DNA of 64,000 nucleotides from Arthrobacter sp. B3I4 (GTDB lineage Bacteria; Actinomycetota; Actinomycetes; Actinomycetales; Micrococcaceae). Position numbers and translations under genes: made by a program. The stretch is taken from NCBI RefSeq assembly GCF_030816855.1, contig NZ_JAUSYK010000001.1, positions 2,356,001 through 2,420,000 on the forward strand, in the 5' to 3' direction. The notes below the pieces were generated by a model that was not told the origin of the DNA, searched no databases, and saw nothing but the letters and a program-made list of their open reading frames with translations. This document shows, piece after piece, positions 45,833-55,614 of this stretch (positions are counted from its first letter, which is position 1; each line of letters opens with the position of its first letter).

Positions 45833-46901
45833 GCCGTCGCTCACCGCCGGGGGAGAGGAGCCGGAGGAACGCGCCATCGAGGCTGCGCTCCGGCCCAAAA
45901 ACCTGCACGACTTCGTAGGCCAGCACCGGGTCCGCAAACAGCTGTCGCTCGTGCTGGAGGCGTCCCGGATGCGCGGCCGCAGCGCCGACCACGTGCTGCT
46001 GTCCGGCCCGCCCGGACTCGGCAAAACCACCCTGTCCATGATCATCGCCGCCGAGATGAACGCCCCGCTGCGAATCAGCAGCGGCCCAGCGATCCAGCAC
46101 GCGGGAGATCTCGCCGCGATCCTGTCCTCACTCTCCGAGGGCGAGGTGCTGTTCCTCGACGAAATCCATCGGATGTCCCGGCCGGCTGAGGAAATGCTTT
46201 ACATGGCCATGGAGGACTTCCGCGTCGACATCGTCGTCGGTAAGGGCGCAGGCGCGACCGCGATTCCACTCGAACTGCCGCCCTTCACCCTGGTCGGCGC
46301 CACCACCCGCGCCGGCCTGCTGCCCGGCCCGCTGCGCGACCGCTTCGGCTTCACCGGCCACCTCGAGTTCTATTCCGTGGAGGAACTGGAACTGGTGCTG
46401 CGCCGCTCCGCCGGCCTGCTGGACCTGAAGGTGAACTCGGCCGGCTTCAGCGAGATCGCCGGCCGCTCCCGGGGCACGCCCCGCATCGCCAACCGCCTGC
46501 TGCGGCGCGTCCGGGACTGGGCACTGGTGCACGGTGTCGAACAGATCGACGCGCGGGCCGCGTCGGCAGCCCTCGACATGTACGAAGTGGACAAGCGCGG
46601 CCTGGACCGGCTGGACCGTGCCGTGCTGGAGGCGCTCATCACCAAATTCGGCGGCGGGCCGGTCGGCCTGTCCACCCTCGCCATCGCCGTGGGTGAGGAA
46701 ACGGAAACGGTGGAGACCGTGGCCGAACCGTACCTGGTCCGCGAAGGCCTGCTGGGCCGGACACCGCGGGGGCGGATCGCCCTCGCCCCGGCGTGGACCC
46801 ACCTCGGCTTCGCGGTGCCCGCCGGCATGTTCGGCCAGGAACCGCTGGACCTGTTCCAGGCCGAGGACGCGGACGGCGAACCGGCCGGGTTCGGCGCCTG
46901 A
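45825..46901 (+). CDS. ruvB: Holliday junction DNA helicase RuvB
   Basis: The 358-residue AAA+ motor has Walker [11 protein letters not shown], Walker [10 protein letters not shown], sensor [19 protein letters not shown], and C-terminal winged helix with [14 protein letters not shown]. The start GTG at 45825 overlaps ruvA, so translation is coupled. It drives branch migration on RuvA-bound junctions. Confidence 0.97.
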   Translation: MAEPSLTAGGEEPEERAIEAALRPKNLHDFVGQHRVRKQLSLVLEASRMRGRSADHVLLSGPPGLGKTTLSMIIAAEMNAPLRISSGPAIQHAGDLAAILSSLSEGEVLFLDEIHRMSRPAEEMLYMAMEDFRVDIVVGKGAGATAIPLELPPFTLVGATTRAGLLPGPLRDRFGFTGHLEFYSVEELELVLRRSAGLLDLKVNSAGFSEIAGRSRGTPRIANRLLRRVRDWALVHGVEQIDARAASAALDMYEVDKRGLDRLDRAVLEALITKFGGGPVGLSTLAIAVGEETETVETVAEPYLVREGLLGRTPRGRIALAPAWTHLGFAVPAGMFGQEPLDLFQAEDADGEPAGFGA

Positions 46902-46922
46902 GCGCGGAAGAAGCCGATCCGT

Positions 46923-46964
46923 AATAGTCAATAGCACTCCCTAATGACTATTTCCCTTTAGACT
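46923..46964 (+). promoter_or_regulatory. yajC-side promoter with inverted repeat
   Basis: AATAGTCA at 46923-46930 is repeated in inverse orientation as TGACTATT at 46945-46952, with 14 bases between. A -10 TAGACT lies at 46959-46964. The inverted repeat covers the -35 region, as a repressor or activator site would. The remaining 160 bases to yajC contain no gene. Confidence 0.5.
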
Positions 46965-47126
46965 GGTATGACGCTCGGCACGTTCGGGCCTTTGTTTCCG
47001 TGCACGGCTACACCAAGCCGGCGTTGGCTGGCATGAGTTTCCTGCCAGGTCCTCCGCCAAGTGGCCCCGGAGCGAAGCGGACGTTGCTGGAAAACCAGCT
47101 TGTAAGTACAGATCGGAACTTTCCCC

Positions 47127-47627
47127 TTGGATCCAATGACAATTCTTCTGTTCGTCATGCTCGGTGTGTTCGTCTTCATGATGTTCCGCCGCAACAAGAA
47201 GACACAGCAGCAGCAGACGGAGCTCCAGTCGAAGTTCGGCCCCGGTGTTGAAGTGATGACCAGCTTTGGCCTGTTCGGCCGCATCGTCGAGATCGACGAG
47301 GCCGAGAACAAGGTCGTCCTGGAGCTTTCCCCGGGCAACACCGCCGTCGTGCACCGCCAGGCCGTCAGCAAGATTGTTGAGCCTGTCGCCGCAGCCGGGG
47401 AGCCGACCATTGTTCCCGACGACGCTTCCTCGCTGAGCCTGGGCACAACCGGCACCGTGGACACTCCGGGCGCGACCGGAAACGGCACGGTCGGAAACGG
47501 CGCCGTGGGTACCGGCACGACCGGCACGACCGGCACCGGCGCCACTGCCGCCGGCGACGCCCCTCGCGTCGAAACGCCGGACGAAACCCTCCGCCGCCTG
47601 AACGACGAAGGCAGGAAAGACAGCTAG
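47127..47627 (+). CDS. yajC: Preprotein translocase subunit YajC
   Basis: A 166-residue protein with one N-terminal membrane helix (ILLFVMLGVFVFMMF) followed by RRNKKTQQQQ, then the YajC core GVEVMTSFGLFGRIVEIDEAENKVVLELSPGN and AVSKIV. The core is normal, but a 60-residue Thr/Gly/Ala-rich tail (GTTGTTGTGAT region) makes it longer than usual. It assists SecDF, encoded next. Start is TTG at 47127 or ATG at 47136; both have weak ribosome sites. Confidence 0.9.
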   Translation: MDPMTILLFVMLGVFVFMMFRRNKKTQQQQTELQSKFGPGVEVMTSFGLFGRIVEIDEAENKVVLELSPGNTAVVHRQAVSKIVEPVAAAGEPTIVPDDASSLSLGTTGTVDTPGATGNGTVGNGAVGTGTTGTTGTGATAAGDAPRVETPDETLRRLNDEGRKDS

Positions 47628-47670
47628 TCTGCCTCCTGAGCTATCCCGCGAAGCTACGGTGCGCGGGCAT

Positions 47671-47704
47671 CCGCCGGTGCAGGCCTGACAGGCCGCACCG
47701 GCGG
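47671..47704 (+). terminator. Hairpin between yajC and secD
   Basis: CCGCCGGTGC and GCACCGGCGG pair over ten bases, continuing through GGCC/GGCC with one bulged base and a TGACA loop, then TTCCTCC. It is probably an incomplete terminator or processing signal, since secD follows 29 bases later. Confidence 0.55.
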
Positions 47705-47733
47705 TTCCTCCGTAAACAATAGAAAGATCGACA

Positions 47734-49518
47734 ATGGCACGAACTGCCCCCAAACACACAGCCCGCAGGGTGCTGGTCTGGCTTGGCGTAATCCTCGCGG
47801 TCCTGACTGCTGTCCTCGCCGGCGGCACCATGGCCGGGCACGCGAGCTGGGCTCCAAAGCTGGCCCTGGACCTTGAAGGCGGCACCCAGATGATCCTGGC
47901 GCCCAAGGTGGAGGGCGGTTCGGGCATCAACGAAGAACAGCTCAACCAAGCCGTGGCGATCATCCGCCAGCGCGTAGACGGCTCCGGCGTCGCGGAAGCG
48001 GAAATCAGCACGCAGTCCGGCCGCAACGTCATCGTCAGCCTCCCCGGCACTCCCTCCAAGGAGACCCGCGCGCTGATCCAGGCATCCGCCGACATGAACT
48101 TCCGCCCGGTCATCCAGGCGGGGGCCGGCGCAGCCGTGCCCCCGGAGTCCCGGACGCCGGAAGACAAACTGCCCAAACCCACCGCCCCACCTGCCAATAG
48201 CAGCGACGAGAACTGGGTCACCGCGGACATCTACAAGAAGTTCGAGGCACTCGACTGCGACAACCCGGCCCAGGACAAGCAGGAGCGCTCCGATCCGGCC
48301 AAGCCGCTCGTGACCTGTGAACCTGCCTCCGAAGGCAGGCCCGCGGTCAAGTACATCCTCGGCCCGGTAGAGGTCAAAGGCTCAAACATCACCACGTCAA
48401 CCTTCCAGCTGCAAAGCGGCGCGCAGGGGGCGGTGACCAACCAGTGGGCTGTCAACATCCAGTTCAACGAAGAGGGCACCGCGAAGTTCAAGACCGTCAC
48501 CGAGCGGTTGAACAAGTTCTACGTCGCGGCCGGCGGCGAGAGCGGCTCGGATCCGAAGGCGCAGTTCGCCATTGTCCTGGACGACCAGGTCATTTCCGCA
48601 CCGCGGGCCCAGGCTGTCATCACCGACGGCCGCCCGCAGATCACCGGCGGCTTCACCGAACAGACTGCCAAGGCTTTGTCCGACCAGCTGCGCTTCGGTG
48701 CGCTGCCGATCAGCTTCGAGATCCAGAGCGAACAGCAGATCTCGGCCACCCTCGGCGGTGAGCAGCTGCGCATGGGCATGCTCGCCGGCCTGATCGGCCT
48801 TCTGCTGGTCGTGGTGTACTCGCTGTTCCAGTACCGGGCCCTTGGCTTCGTCACCGTCGCCTCACTCGTCGTCGCCGGTGCGCTGACCTACCTGGCCATC
48901 GCGATCCTCGGCTGGACCGAAAACTACCGGCTGTCGCTGGCCGGTGTGGCCGGCATCATCGTGGCGATCGGCCAGACGGCGGACTCCTTCATCGTCTACT
49001 TCGAACGCATCCGCGACGAACTCCGCGAGGGCCGCGGCCTGGTTTCGGCCGTGGAGAACGGCTGGAAGCGCGCCAAGCGGACCGTACTCGCCTCCAAGGC
49101 CGTCAACCTGCTGGCCGCACTTGTGCTGTACTTCGTCGCCGTGGGCAACGTCCGAGGGTTCGCTTTCACCCTGGGCCTGACCGCTATCGCCGACCTGATC
49201 GTCGTCTTCATGTTCACCCACCCGACGCTGCAGCTGCTGGCCCGCACCAAGTTCTTCGGTGAAGGCCACAAGTTCTCCGGCCTTGACCCGAAGCGGCTCG
49301 GCGCCGTTCCGCTGTACCGGGGTGCCGGGCGGATCCGCACCCCGGAGGACAAGCCGGTGGCTGCAGTCCGCGTCAAGAACACCGGAGCCGCGGCCGAAGC
49401 CGAGCGCCGGATGACCATCGCAGAACGACGCCTTGCCGAAAGGCAGGAACAGGACAAACCAGGACAACGGGGACAGCTTGCCGGTTCCTCCCGGGTCACG
49501 TCCAAGGAGGGCAAGTAA
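47734..49518 (+). CDS. secD: Protein translocase subunit SecD
   Basis: The 594-residue membrane protein has a first helix (VLVWLGVILAVLTAVLAGG), a D1 region ALDLEGGTQMILAPK, and a large periplasmic domain with KYILGPVEVKGSNI. Five membrane helices follow, with LRFGALPISFEI, GEQLRMGMLAGLIGLLLVVVYS, GQTADSFIVYFERIRDELR and MFTHPTLQLL. It uses the proton gradient to pull exported proteins through SecYEG. The gene ends directly against secF (no gap). Confidence 0.96.
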   Translation: MARTAPKHTARRVLVWLGVILAVLTAVLAGGTMAGHASWAPKLALDLEGGTQMILAPKVEGGSGINEEQLNQAVAIIRQRVDGSGVAEAEISTQSGRNVIVSLPGTPSKETRALIQASADMNFRPVIQAGAGAAVPPESRTPEDKLPKPTAPPANSSDENWVTADIYKKFEALDCDNPAQDKQERSDPAKPLVTCEPASEGRPAVKYILGPVEVKGSNITTSTFQLQSGAQGAVTNQWAVNIQFNEEGTAKFKTVTERLNKFYVAAGGESGSDPKAQFAIVLDDQVISAPRAQAVITDGRPQITGGFTEQTAKALSDQLRFGALPISFEIQSEQQISATLGGEQLRMGMLAGLIGLLLVVVYSLFQYRALGFVTVASLVVAGALTYLAIAILGWTENYRLSLAGVAGIIVAIGQTADSFIVYFERIRDELREGRGLVSAVENGWKRAKRTVLASKAVNLLAALVLYFVAVGNVRGFAFTLGLTAIADLIVVFMFTHPTLQLLARTKFFGEGHKFSGLDPKRLGAVPLYRGAGRIRTPEDKPVAAVRVKNTGAAAEAERRMTIAERRLAERQEQDKPGQRGQLAGSSRVTSKEGK

Positions 49519-50523
49519 ATGGCCAGTTTCGCTACTTTCGGTAACGAGCTTTACACCGGCAAGCGCTCGTACGACTTCGTCGGCTCCAAGAAGATCTGGT
49601 TCCTGATCGCCGCCGTCGCCGTGGCGCTGTCCATCCTGCTCCCGGTCGCCAAGGGCGGCTTCAACCTGGGCATCGAGTTCCGCGGCGGTTCCGAGTTCAC
49701 CGTCTCCAACGTCAAGGACCGGGACCCCGGCCTGGGCGAGAAAGCGGTCCAGGACGTCGTCTCCGGCAGCGTCCCGCGGGTCGCCAACGTCGCCGGCAAC
49801 ACGATGCGGATCCAGACCGACAAGCTCAGCGACGATGAGACGCTGCGGATCAAGGACGGCCTCACCAAGGCCTACGGTGTAACCGACAACGAGGTCACCT
49901 CGACCTTCGTCGGACCCACCTGGGGCGCCGACGTGACCAAGCAGGCCCTGCTCGGCCTGGCCGTCTTCGTCGGCCTCGCCGCAGTGTTGATGGCCTTGTA
50001 CTTCCGGACCTGGAAGATGTCCCTGTCGGCCCTTGCCGGCATGGCGGTGACGATGTTCATCACAGCCGGGGTGTACTCGCTCAGCGACTTCGAAGTCACC
50101 CCGTCGGCCATCATCGGGTTCCTCACGGTGCTTAGCTACTCGCTGTACGACACCGTGGTGGTCTTCGATAAGATCCGCGAAAACACCGCGGACCTGCAGG
50201 CATCCACCCGGCGCACCTTCGGCGAAGAGGTCAACCTCGCCGTCAACCAGACCCTGGTGCGCTCCATCAACACCATGATGGTCGCCATCCTGCCGGTCGG
50301 TGCGATCCTGTTCATCGGCGCCGGGCTGCTGGGCGCCGGAACGCTGCGTGACCTCTCACTGGCGCTTTTCGTGGGCATCCTGATCGGCACTGCGGCGACG
50401 ATTTTCGTCGCTGCTCCGCTCTACGCGTGGCTGCGCCAGGGCGAGCCGGAGCTGATCAAGCAGGCGAAGCGGGTGCAGCAGCGCCGCGCCGACGCCGCCA
50501 AGACGGCACCAGCCACCTCCTGA
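49519..50523 (+). CDS. secF: Protein translocase subunit SecF
   Basis: The 334-residue partner of SecD has a first helix after SYDFVGSKKIWFLI, then FNLGIEFRGGSEFTV, and five membrane helices. These include GFLTVLSYSLYDTVVVFDKIRENT, VNQTLVRSINTMM and LSLALFVGILIGTAATIFVAAPL. The start ATG immediately follows the secD stop and is preceded by AAGGAGGGCAAG, a strong ribosome site. Confidence 0.96.
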   Translation: MASFATFGNELYTGKRSYDFVGSKKIWFLIAAVAVALSILLPVAKGGFNLGIEFRGGSEFTVSNVKDRDPGLGEKAVQDVVSGSVPRVANVAGNTMRIQTDKLSDDETLRIKDGLTKAYGVTDNEVTSTFVGPTWGADVTKQALLGLAVFVGLAAVLMALYFRTWKMSLSALAGMAVTMFITAGVYSLSDFEVTPSAIIGFLTVLSYSLYDTVVVFDKIRENTADLQASTRRTFGEEVNLAVNQTLVRSINTMMVAILPVGAILFIGAGLLGAGTLRDLSLALFVGILIGTAATIFVAAPLYAWLRQGEPELIKQAKRVQQRRADAAKTAPATS

Positions 50524-50554
50524 CCCGCAGCGCCTGCTGCGGCGTTGCCCCGAC

Positions 50555-50589
50555 GGGCCGGAGAACGTTCCCGCGACGTTCTCCGGCCC
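50555..50589 (+). terminator. Terminator after secF
   Basis: GGGCCGGAGAACGT pairs perfectly with ACGTTCTCCGGCCC (14 bp) around a seven-base loop. A small second hairpin, CGCAGC-GCCT-GCTGCG, precedes it at 50526. It ends the yajC-secD-secF unit before rel. Confidence 0.8.
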
Positions 50590-50670
50590 GCCGTCGTTGG
50601 GCGTCGGTTATCGAAGCCCTTGCCGCGGGAATACACTTGAAGAATTAACGGGTTGGAAGAGGTTGCTTTC

Positions 50671-53064
50671 TTGGAAGAACGTTCGACGTCGGCGCCTGCA
50701 GCTCCGGCGGAAAAGGCCAACGGCCAGGCTGCTCAGACTGGCCTCGCGGCTCCCGGACGCCCTGACGCGGCGGTCCCCGTGGACAACACCGGCACCCGGC
50801 CCACTTTCCCCGGCCGGCGCGAACGCACCCGGTCCCGGCTTGCGCGCCTGACCGGCCGCGGCACGCCCGCTTACTCGCCCATTCTGGAGCCGTTGCTGCG
50901 CACCGTGCGTGCCAACAACCCCAAAGACGACTTCGAACTCATCCAGCGCGCCTTCGTCGTTGCGGAGCGCTGCCACCGCGGGCAGAAGCGCAAGAGCGGC
51001 GACCCGTACATCACCCACCCTGTGGCGGTCGCGACGATCCTGGCCGAGCTGGGGTTGAACGGGACCACGCTGGCTGCGGCGCTGCTGCACGACACCGTCG
51101 AGGACACGTCCTACACGCTGGAGGACCTGAAGGGCGAGTTCGGCCCCGAAGTTGCCATGCTGGTGGACGGCGTCACCAAACTGGACAAGGTCAGCTTCGG
51201 CGAGGCTGCCCAGTCCGAGACCGTGCGCAAGATGGTCGTGGCGATGGCCAAAGACATCCGCGTGCTGATGATCAAACTCGCCGACCGGCTGCACAACGCC
51301 CGCACCTGGCGGTTTGTCTCGGCGGAATCCTCGGCCAAGAAAGCCCGCGAAACCCTGGAGATCTTCGCCCCGCTGGCCCACCGGCTCGGCATGAACACGA
51401 TCAAATGGGAACTCGAAGACCTGTCCTTCGCGGCGCTGTACCCGAAGGTCTACGAGGAAATCGTACGGATGGTCGGGGAGCGCACCCCCGAGCGGGAAAA
51501 GAACCTGGGCGTCATCCGCAACCAGATCACCGAGGACCTCCGAGCGGCCAAGATCAAGGCCACCATCACCGGCCGACCCAAGCACTACTACTCGATCTAC
51601 CAGAAGATGATCGTCCGCGACAAGGACTTCGACGACATCAACGACCTGATGGGCGTCCGTGTGCTCGTCGACTCGGTCCGCGACTGTTACGCCGCGCTCG
51701 GCGCCATGCATTCGCGCTGGAACCCGCTCCCGGGCCGGTTCAAGGACTACATCGCCATGCCCAAGTTCAACATGTACCAGTCGCTGCACACCACGGTGAT
51801 CGGCCCCGGCGGCAAACCGGTGGAAATCCAGATCCGCACCCACGAGATGCACCGGCGCGCCGAATACGGCGTCGCGGCGCACTGGAAGTACAAAGACCAG
51901 CCCAACCGCACCGCGGCCGGTCCCGGGAGTCCGCGCGACGGCGACATGGGCTGGCTCCGCTCCCTGGTGGACTGGCAGCAGGAGACCTCGGATCCCGGCG
52001 AGTTCCTCGATTCACTGCGCTTTGAGATCAACGCCCGGGAGGTGTTTGTCTTCACCCCCAAGGGCGAGGTGATGGCGCTTCCGGCCGGGTCGACGCCGGT
52101 GGACTTCGCCTACGCGGTTCACACCGAGGTGGGACACCGCACCATCGGTGCCCGCGTCAACGGCAAACTGGTGCCGCTGAACAGCGAACTGAACCACGGC
52201 GACTGGGTGGAGATCTTCACCTCCAAGGCAGAGGGGGCCGGACCCAGCCAGGACTGGCAGCACTTCGTCAAGAGCGCCCGGGCCCGCAACAAAATCCGGC
52301 AGTGGTTCAGCAAGGAACGCCGCGAAGAAGCGATCGACCGCGGCAAGGAACTGCTCACCAAGGCCATGCGCAAGCAGAACCTTCCGCTGCAGCGCCTGAT
52401 GACCCACGACGCCCTCGCCGCGATCGCCGAGGACTTCAAATACCAGGACATCTCCGGCCTCTACGCAGGGGTGGGCGACGGGCACACCTCCGCCCAGTCG
52501 GTGATGGAGCGGCTGGTCGAAAGCCTGGGCGGCAACGACACGCCCGAAGACGACCTGACTGAGGTTTCCATTCCCAGCCAGGTCAGCAAGACACGCTACT
52601 CCGACTCCGGCGTCGTGGTCCGCGGCGTCGACGACGTCTGGGTGAAACTGGCGCGGTGCTGCACCCCGGTGCCGCCGGATCCCATCCTGGGCTTTGTCAC
52701 CCGCGGTTCCGGCGTCTCGGTGCACCGGACGGATTGCACGAACGTGGCGGGCCTGATGGACCAGCCGGACCGGATCGTCGACGTCGAGTGGGCGCCCACG
52801 CAGTCCAGCGTATTCCTGGTGGAAATCCAGGTCGAGGCACTGGACCGCAAGTCGCTGCTCTCCGATGTCACCCGGATCCTTTCCGAGAACCACGTCAACA
52901 TCCTGGCCGCGAGCGTGCATACCTCCACCGACCGGGTAGCGATCTCGAAGTTCGCCTTCGAAATGGGCGATCCGAAATATCTCAGCCACGTCCTCAGCGC
53001 GGTCCGCCGCATCGACGGCGTCTTCGACGTGTACCGCACCACCGGCAACCGCCGCCGCAGCTGA
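50671..53064 (+). CDS. rel: Bifunctional (p)ppGpp synthetase/hydrolase
   Basis: The roughly 797-residue stringent-response enzyme has five parts. The HD hydrolase domain has [18 protein letters not shown] and HDTVEDTSY, and the synthetase domain has [34 protein letters not shown] and [13 protein letters not shown] has [23 protein letters not shown] zinc-finger/helical part has [14 protein letters not shown] and HRTDC, and the C-terminal ACT domain runs to the end. Both catalytic sites look intact. TTG at 50671 follows GGAAGAGG and is preferred to the TTG at 50653. It stands alone between terminator and convergent gene. Confidence 0.96.
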   Translation: MEERSTSAPAAPAEKANGQAAQTGLAAPGRPDAAVPVDNTGTRPTFPGRRERTRSRLARLTGRGTPAYSPILEPLLRTVRANNPKDDFELIQRAFVVAERCHRGQKRKSGDPYITHPVAVATILAELGLNGTTLAAALLHDTVEDTSYTLEDLKGEFGPEVAMLVDGVTKLDKVSFGEAAQSETVRKMVVAMAKDIRVLMIKLADRLHNARTWRFVSAESSAKKARETLEIFAPLAHRLGMNTIKWELEDLSFAALYPKVYEEIVRMVGERTPEREKNLGVIRNQITEDLRAAKIKATITGRPKHYYSIYQKMIVRDKDFDDINDLMGVRVLVDSVRDCYAALGAMHSRWNPLPGRFKDYIAMPKFNMYQSLHTTVIGPGGKPVEIQIRTHEMHRRAEYGVAAHWKYKDQPNRTAAGPGSPRDGDMGWLRSLVDWQQETSDPGEFLDSLRFEINAREVFVFTPKGEVMALPAGSTPVDFAYAVHTEVGHRTIGARVNGKLVPLNSELNHGDWVEIFTSKAEGAGPSQDWQHFVKSARARNKIRQWFSKERREEAIDRGKELLTKAMRKQNLPLQRLMTHDALAAIAEDFKYQDISGLYAGVGDGHTSAQSVMERLVESLGGNDTPEDDLTEVSIPSQVSKTRYSDSGVVVRGVDDVWVKLARCCTPVPPDPILGFVTRGSGVSVHRTDCTNVAGLMDQPDRIVDVEWAPTQSSVFLVEIQVEALDRKSLLSDVTRILSENHVNILAASVHTSTDRVAISKFAFEMGDPKYLSHVLSAVRRIDGVFDVYRTTGNRRRS

Positions 53065-53091
53065 GCAGGCCACCGCTAGGCGCGGCTGTAG

Positions 53092-53835
53092 CTAGGTGCC
53101 GCCCGGCGCCGGACCGCCCGGCGCCGGACCGCCCGACCTGAGCCCGTCCGGTGCCGGCCCAGGACCCCGGGCCGCGACTTGGGATCCGCGGGCCTGCGCT
53201 GCCTGTAGGATCGCCAGGGTCCCCAAGGCGGACTTCTTGTACGGTACCCGAGGTGACGCTTCCACCGCCCGGACCAGCAGCCGCAGCCGCACGTCCAGCT
53301 CCGGTGCCGCCAGCAGCGCCTGCAGCGCCGGGACGGCACGCTCCCGCTCCACATGCAGGGCGATGTCCGCCGCCGTCCGCAGCGGGCTGGAGACCAGAAG
53401 CCCGCCCAGGCTGACAACGTCGAAGGGGCCCAGCCTCACCTCATGGAAGCTGCAGCCGCGGGTGGCCCGGAGGCTGGAGATCCGCCGGCTGGCGTCCACC
53501 AACAGGGCCAGCCGGTCAGGTTCCGGCGCGCAGCCGTAAATCCAGGCAGCGGTCATCCGGCCCGCCACCACCCGCTGCCGGATAGCCTGCGGAACCATGC
53601 CCGCGGCTGCCCGGGCCCGCAGTTGCGCGGTGGCAGCGGTGCCCGGCGGAAGATAGCCCCGCTGGGACAGCCGCGTCAGCACCCCGTCGGACGCCATCGC
53701 CTGCAGCTCCGCCCACGAGAACAGCGTTCCGGGGGAGTAAAGCACCGGCGCCGGGACACCCGCGTGCCGCGGGGCAACCGAGGCGTACGGGGCGGCCGGG
53801 TGACCGGAGGCGGGGTGGCCGGGCGGGATGACCAT
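53092..53835 (-). CDS. AbiEi-like antitoxin-domain protein
   Basis: The 247-residue protein resembles actinobacterial proteins with a type IV toxin-antitoxin AbiEi-like N-terminal domain. It has a winged-helix start FSWAELQAMASDGVLTRLSQRGYLPPG, then a domain with VVSLGGLLVSSPLRTAADIALHVERERAVPALQALL. No nucleotidyltransferase toxin (AbiEii) is encoded next to it, so it is an orphan regulator or a different function. Start at 53835 (ATG). C-terminus is Gly/Pro/Ala-rich (GGPAPGGPAPGG). Function uncertain. Confidence 0.6.
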   Translation of the reverse strand: MVIPPGHPASGHPAAPYASVAPRHAGVPAPVLYSPGTLFSWAELQAMASDGVLTRLSQRGYLPPGTAATAQLRARAAAGMVPQAIRQRVVAGRMTAAWIYGCAPEPDRLALLVDASRRISSLRATRGCSFHEVRLGPFDVVSLGGLLVSSPLRTAADIALHVERERAVPALQALLAAPELDVRLRLLVRAVEASPRVPYKKSALGTLAILQAAQARGSQVAARGPGPAPDGLRSGGPAPGGPAPGGT

Positions 53836-53866
53836 TCCGCCATCGTCCCGCCTGCTCCCGGACACG

Positions 53867-53914
53867 GAACAGGCCCCGTCCCCGTCATGTGGATAACGGG
53901 GACGGAGCCTGTTC
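53867..53914. terminator. Long hairpin downstream of the DUF349 gene
   Basis: A 19-bp stem with one mismatch or wobble (53867-53885 against 53896-53914) and a ten-base loop. It lies just beyond the DUF349 stop on the minus strand and before the AbiEi-like gene. Confidence 0.8.
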
Positions 53915-53942
53915 TCTGGCGGGCCGAACCTGGCGGCGGAAC

Positions 53943-55553
53943 CTAGGAAAGTTCGCTGGCCGAACGCTCGAGCTGCTCCAGCCACGCCTGGCGGGCCTCA
54001 AGGGCCTCCCGGGCCGCCTTGATCTTGCGTTCGTCGCCGGCCTTCTCCGCCTTGACCAGGTCTTCCTTCAGCCCGGCGATGGCGGACTCCAACTGCGAGA
54101 GGGCGCTGTTGGTGCGCGCCTTCGTCTCGGGGTTGGACCGCTTCCAGTTCTCATCCTCGGCGTGCCGCACGGCGTCCTCGACCTTGCGCAGGCCCGCTTC
54201 GATCCGGCCCATGTCCGCGCGGGGCACCTTGCCGGCTTCCTCCCAGCGGTCACGGATGGACTGCAGTGCCTTCTTGGCGGCGGCAAGATCCTTGATCGGG
54301 AGCAGTTCGTTGGCTTCTGCCAGCAGGGTTTCCTTCACCACGAGGTTCGCGCCGTACTCCTGGTCAATTTCCTCGTTCGCGGCCTGACGGTTGGTGAAGA
54401 ACACGTCCTGCGCGGCCCGGAAACGGGCCCACAGGGCGTCGTCATCCTTCCGGCTGGCGCGCGGGGACGCCTTCCACTGGTCCATCAGGCGGCGGTACTC
54501 GCCGGCTGCGTAGCCCCACTCGGTCGAGGACGACAGCGCCTCGGCTTCGGCGATGAGTTTCTCCTTGGCCGCCTTGGCAGCTGAGTTGGTGCTGTCCAGC
54601 TGGGAGAAGTACGCGCGGCGGTGCCGGTCGAAAACGGTCCGCGCGGCACGGAACCGCTTCCAGAGCGCATCCTCGTTGCCACGGCCGAGCCGGACGCCGC
54701 TCTTCTGGGCGGTCTTCCAGCTCTCGAAAAGCTCGTTCATCCGCGCGCTGGAGGTCTTCCACTGGATCTGGGCCGGATCGTGCCCGGCGATCTCCTCGGC
54801 CTCCGCCACGATCGCCTCGCGGGCTGCCAGCTCGGCGGCACGGACGGCGTCGTGCTCGGCCTTCTCAGTTTTTTCCAGGTCAGTGATCTGGCCGGACAGC
54901 GTGTCCAGGCGGCCCTCGGCGGCCCGGAGGTCGCCGACCATGTTGCGCCCCGCCAGCTGTTCGCGCAGGTGGGTCACGGTCTTCTGCATGTCAGCCGCGG
55001 GCGCCTTGGAAGCCACCCGCTGCTCAAGCAGGACGATCTGGGCCACGACGTCGTCGTACTTGCGGGCAAAGTAGCCCAGCGCCTCGTCATCGCTGACGCC
55101 GGGGTATTGCCCGACGACGTGCTCCTCGCCATCAATGGTCAGGAAAACGTGGCCGTCGCCTTCCACCCGGCCCCAGCGGGCGGCCTCTGCGAGCGAACTG
55201 GCGCTGGACGCCGGGACGGCTGCCGGCGCGGCGACGGACGGCGTCGCCTTTGGCCGGGCCGCAAAAGCAGCCGGCGAGGGAGCCGGGCGGGGCGCTGGGG
55301 CCGGGGCAGGAGCGGGCGCTGCAGTCTCCGGAACGGCAGGCGCCCCAGCGGGCTCGGCGGCCGGCGCCTCAGCGGAAGCCTCAGCAGCCTCGGCGGCCGG
55401 CGCCTCAGCGGGCGCTGCGGCCTGCTCTTCGGCCTGCGCCGGAGCGCCGGAGGCCGGGCTGGTTTCGTTGGCCGCCCCGGTCACCGCACCCTCGGCGTCG
55501 GTCGGGTTGGCAGCTGCTGCCACTGTTTCGTCGGATTTCTGACTGTCTGTCAC
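53943..55553 (-). CDS. DUF349 domain-containing protein
   Basis: The 536-residue acidic/basic protein has an Ala/Pro/Glu-rich disordered N-terminus of about 130 residues, then repeated DUF349 helical modules. The modules show WKTSSARMNELFESWK, DALWKRFRAARTVFDRHRRAYFSQLD, WKASPRASRKDDDALWARFRAAQDVFF and IRDRWEEAGKVPRADMGRIEAGLRKVEDAV. Charged, coiled-coil-like; probably RNA- or protein-binding. Function unknown. GTG start at 55553. Its terminator is the long hairpin at 53867. Confidence 0.88.
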   Translation of the reverse strand: MTDSQKSDETVAAAANPTDAEGAVTGAANETSPASGAPAQAEEQAAAPAEAPAAEAAEASAEAPAAEPAGAPAVPETAAPAPAPAPAPRPAPSPAAFAARPKATPSVAAPAAVPASSASSLAEAARWGRVEGDGHVFLTIDGEEHVVGQYPGVSDDEALGYFARKYDDVVAQIVLLEQRVASKAPAADMQKTVTHLREQLAGRNMVGDLRAAEGRLDTLSGQITDLEKTEKAEHDAVRAAELAAREAIVAEAEEIAGHDPAQIQWKTSSARMNELFESWKTAQKSGVRLGRGNEDALWKRFRAARTVFDRHRRAYFSQLDSTNSAAKAAKEKLIAEAEALSSSTEWGYAAGEYRRLMDQWKASPRASRKDDDALWARFRAAQDVFFTNRQAANEEIDQEYGANLVVKETLLAEANELLPIKDLAAAKKALQSIRDRWEEAGKVPRADMGRIEAGLRKVEDAVRHAEDENWKRSNPETKARTNSALSQLESAIAGLKEDLVKAEKAGDERKIKAAREALEARQAWLEQLERSASELS

Positions 55554-55614
55554 CGCTAGAAGTCTTTCGCTTGGAGGGAAATACCGGCACCGCGGCCGCG
55601 AGGGCCCCGGCTGG

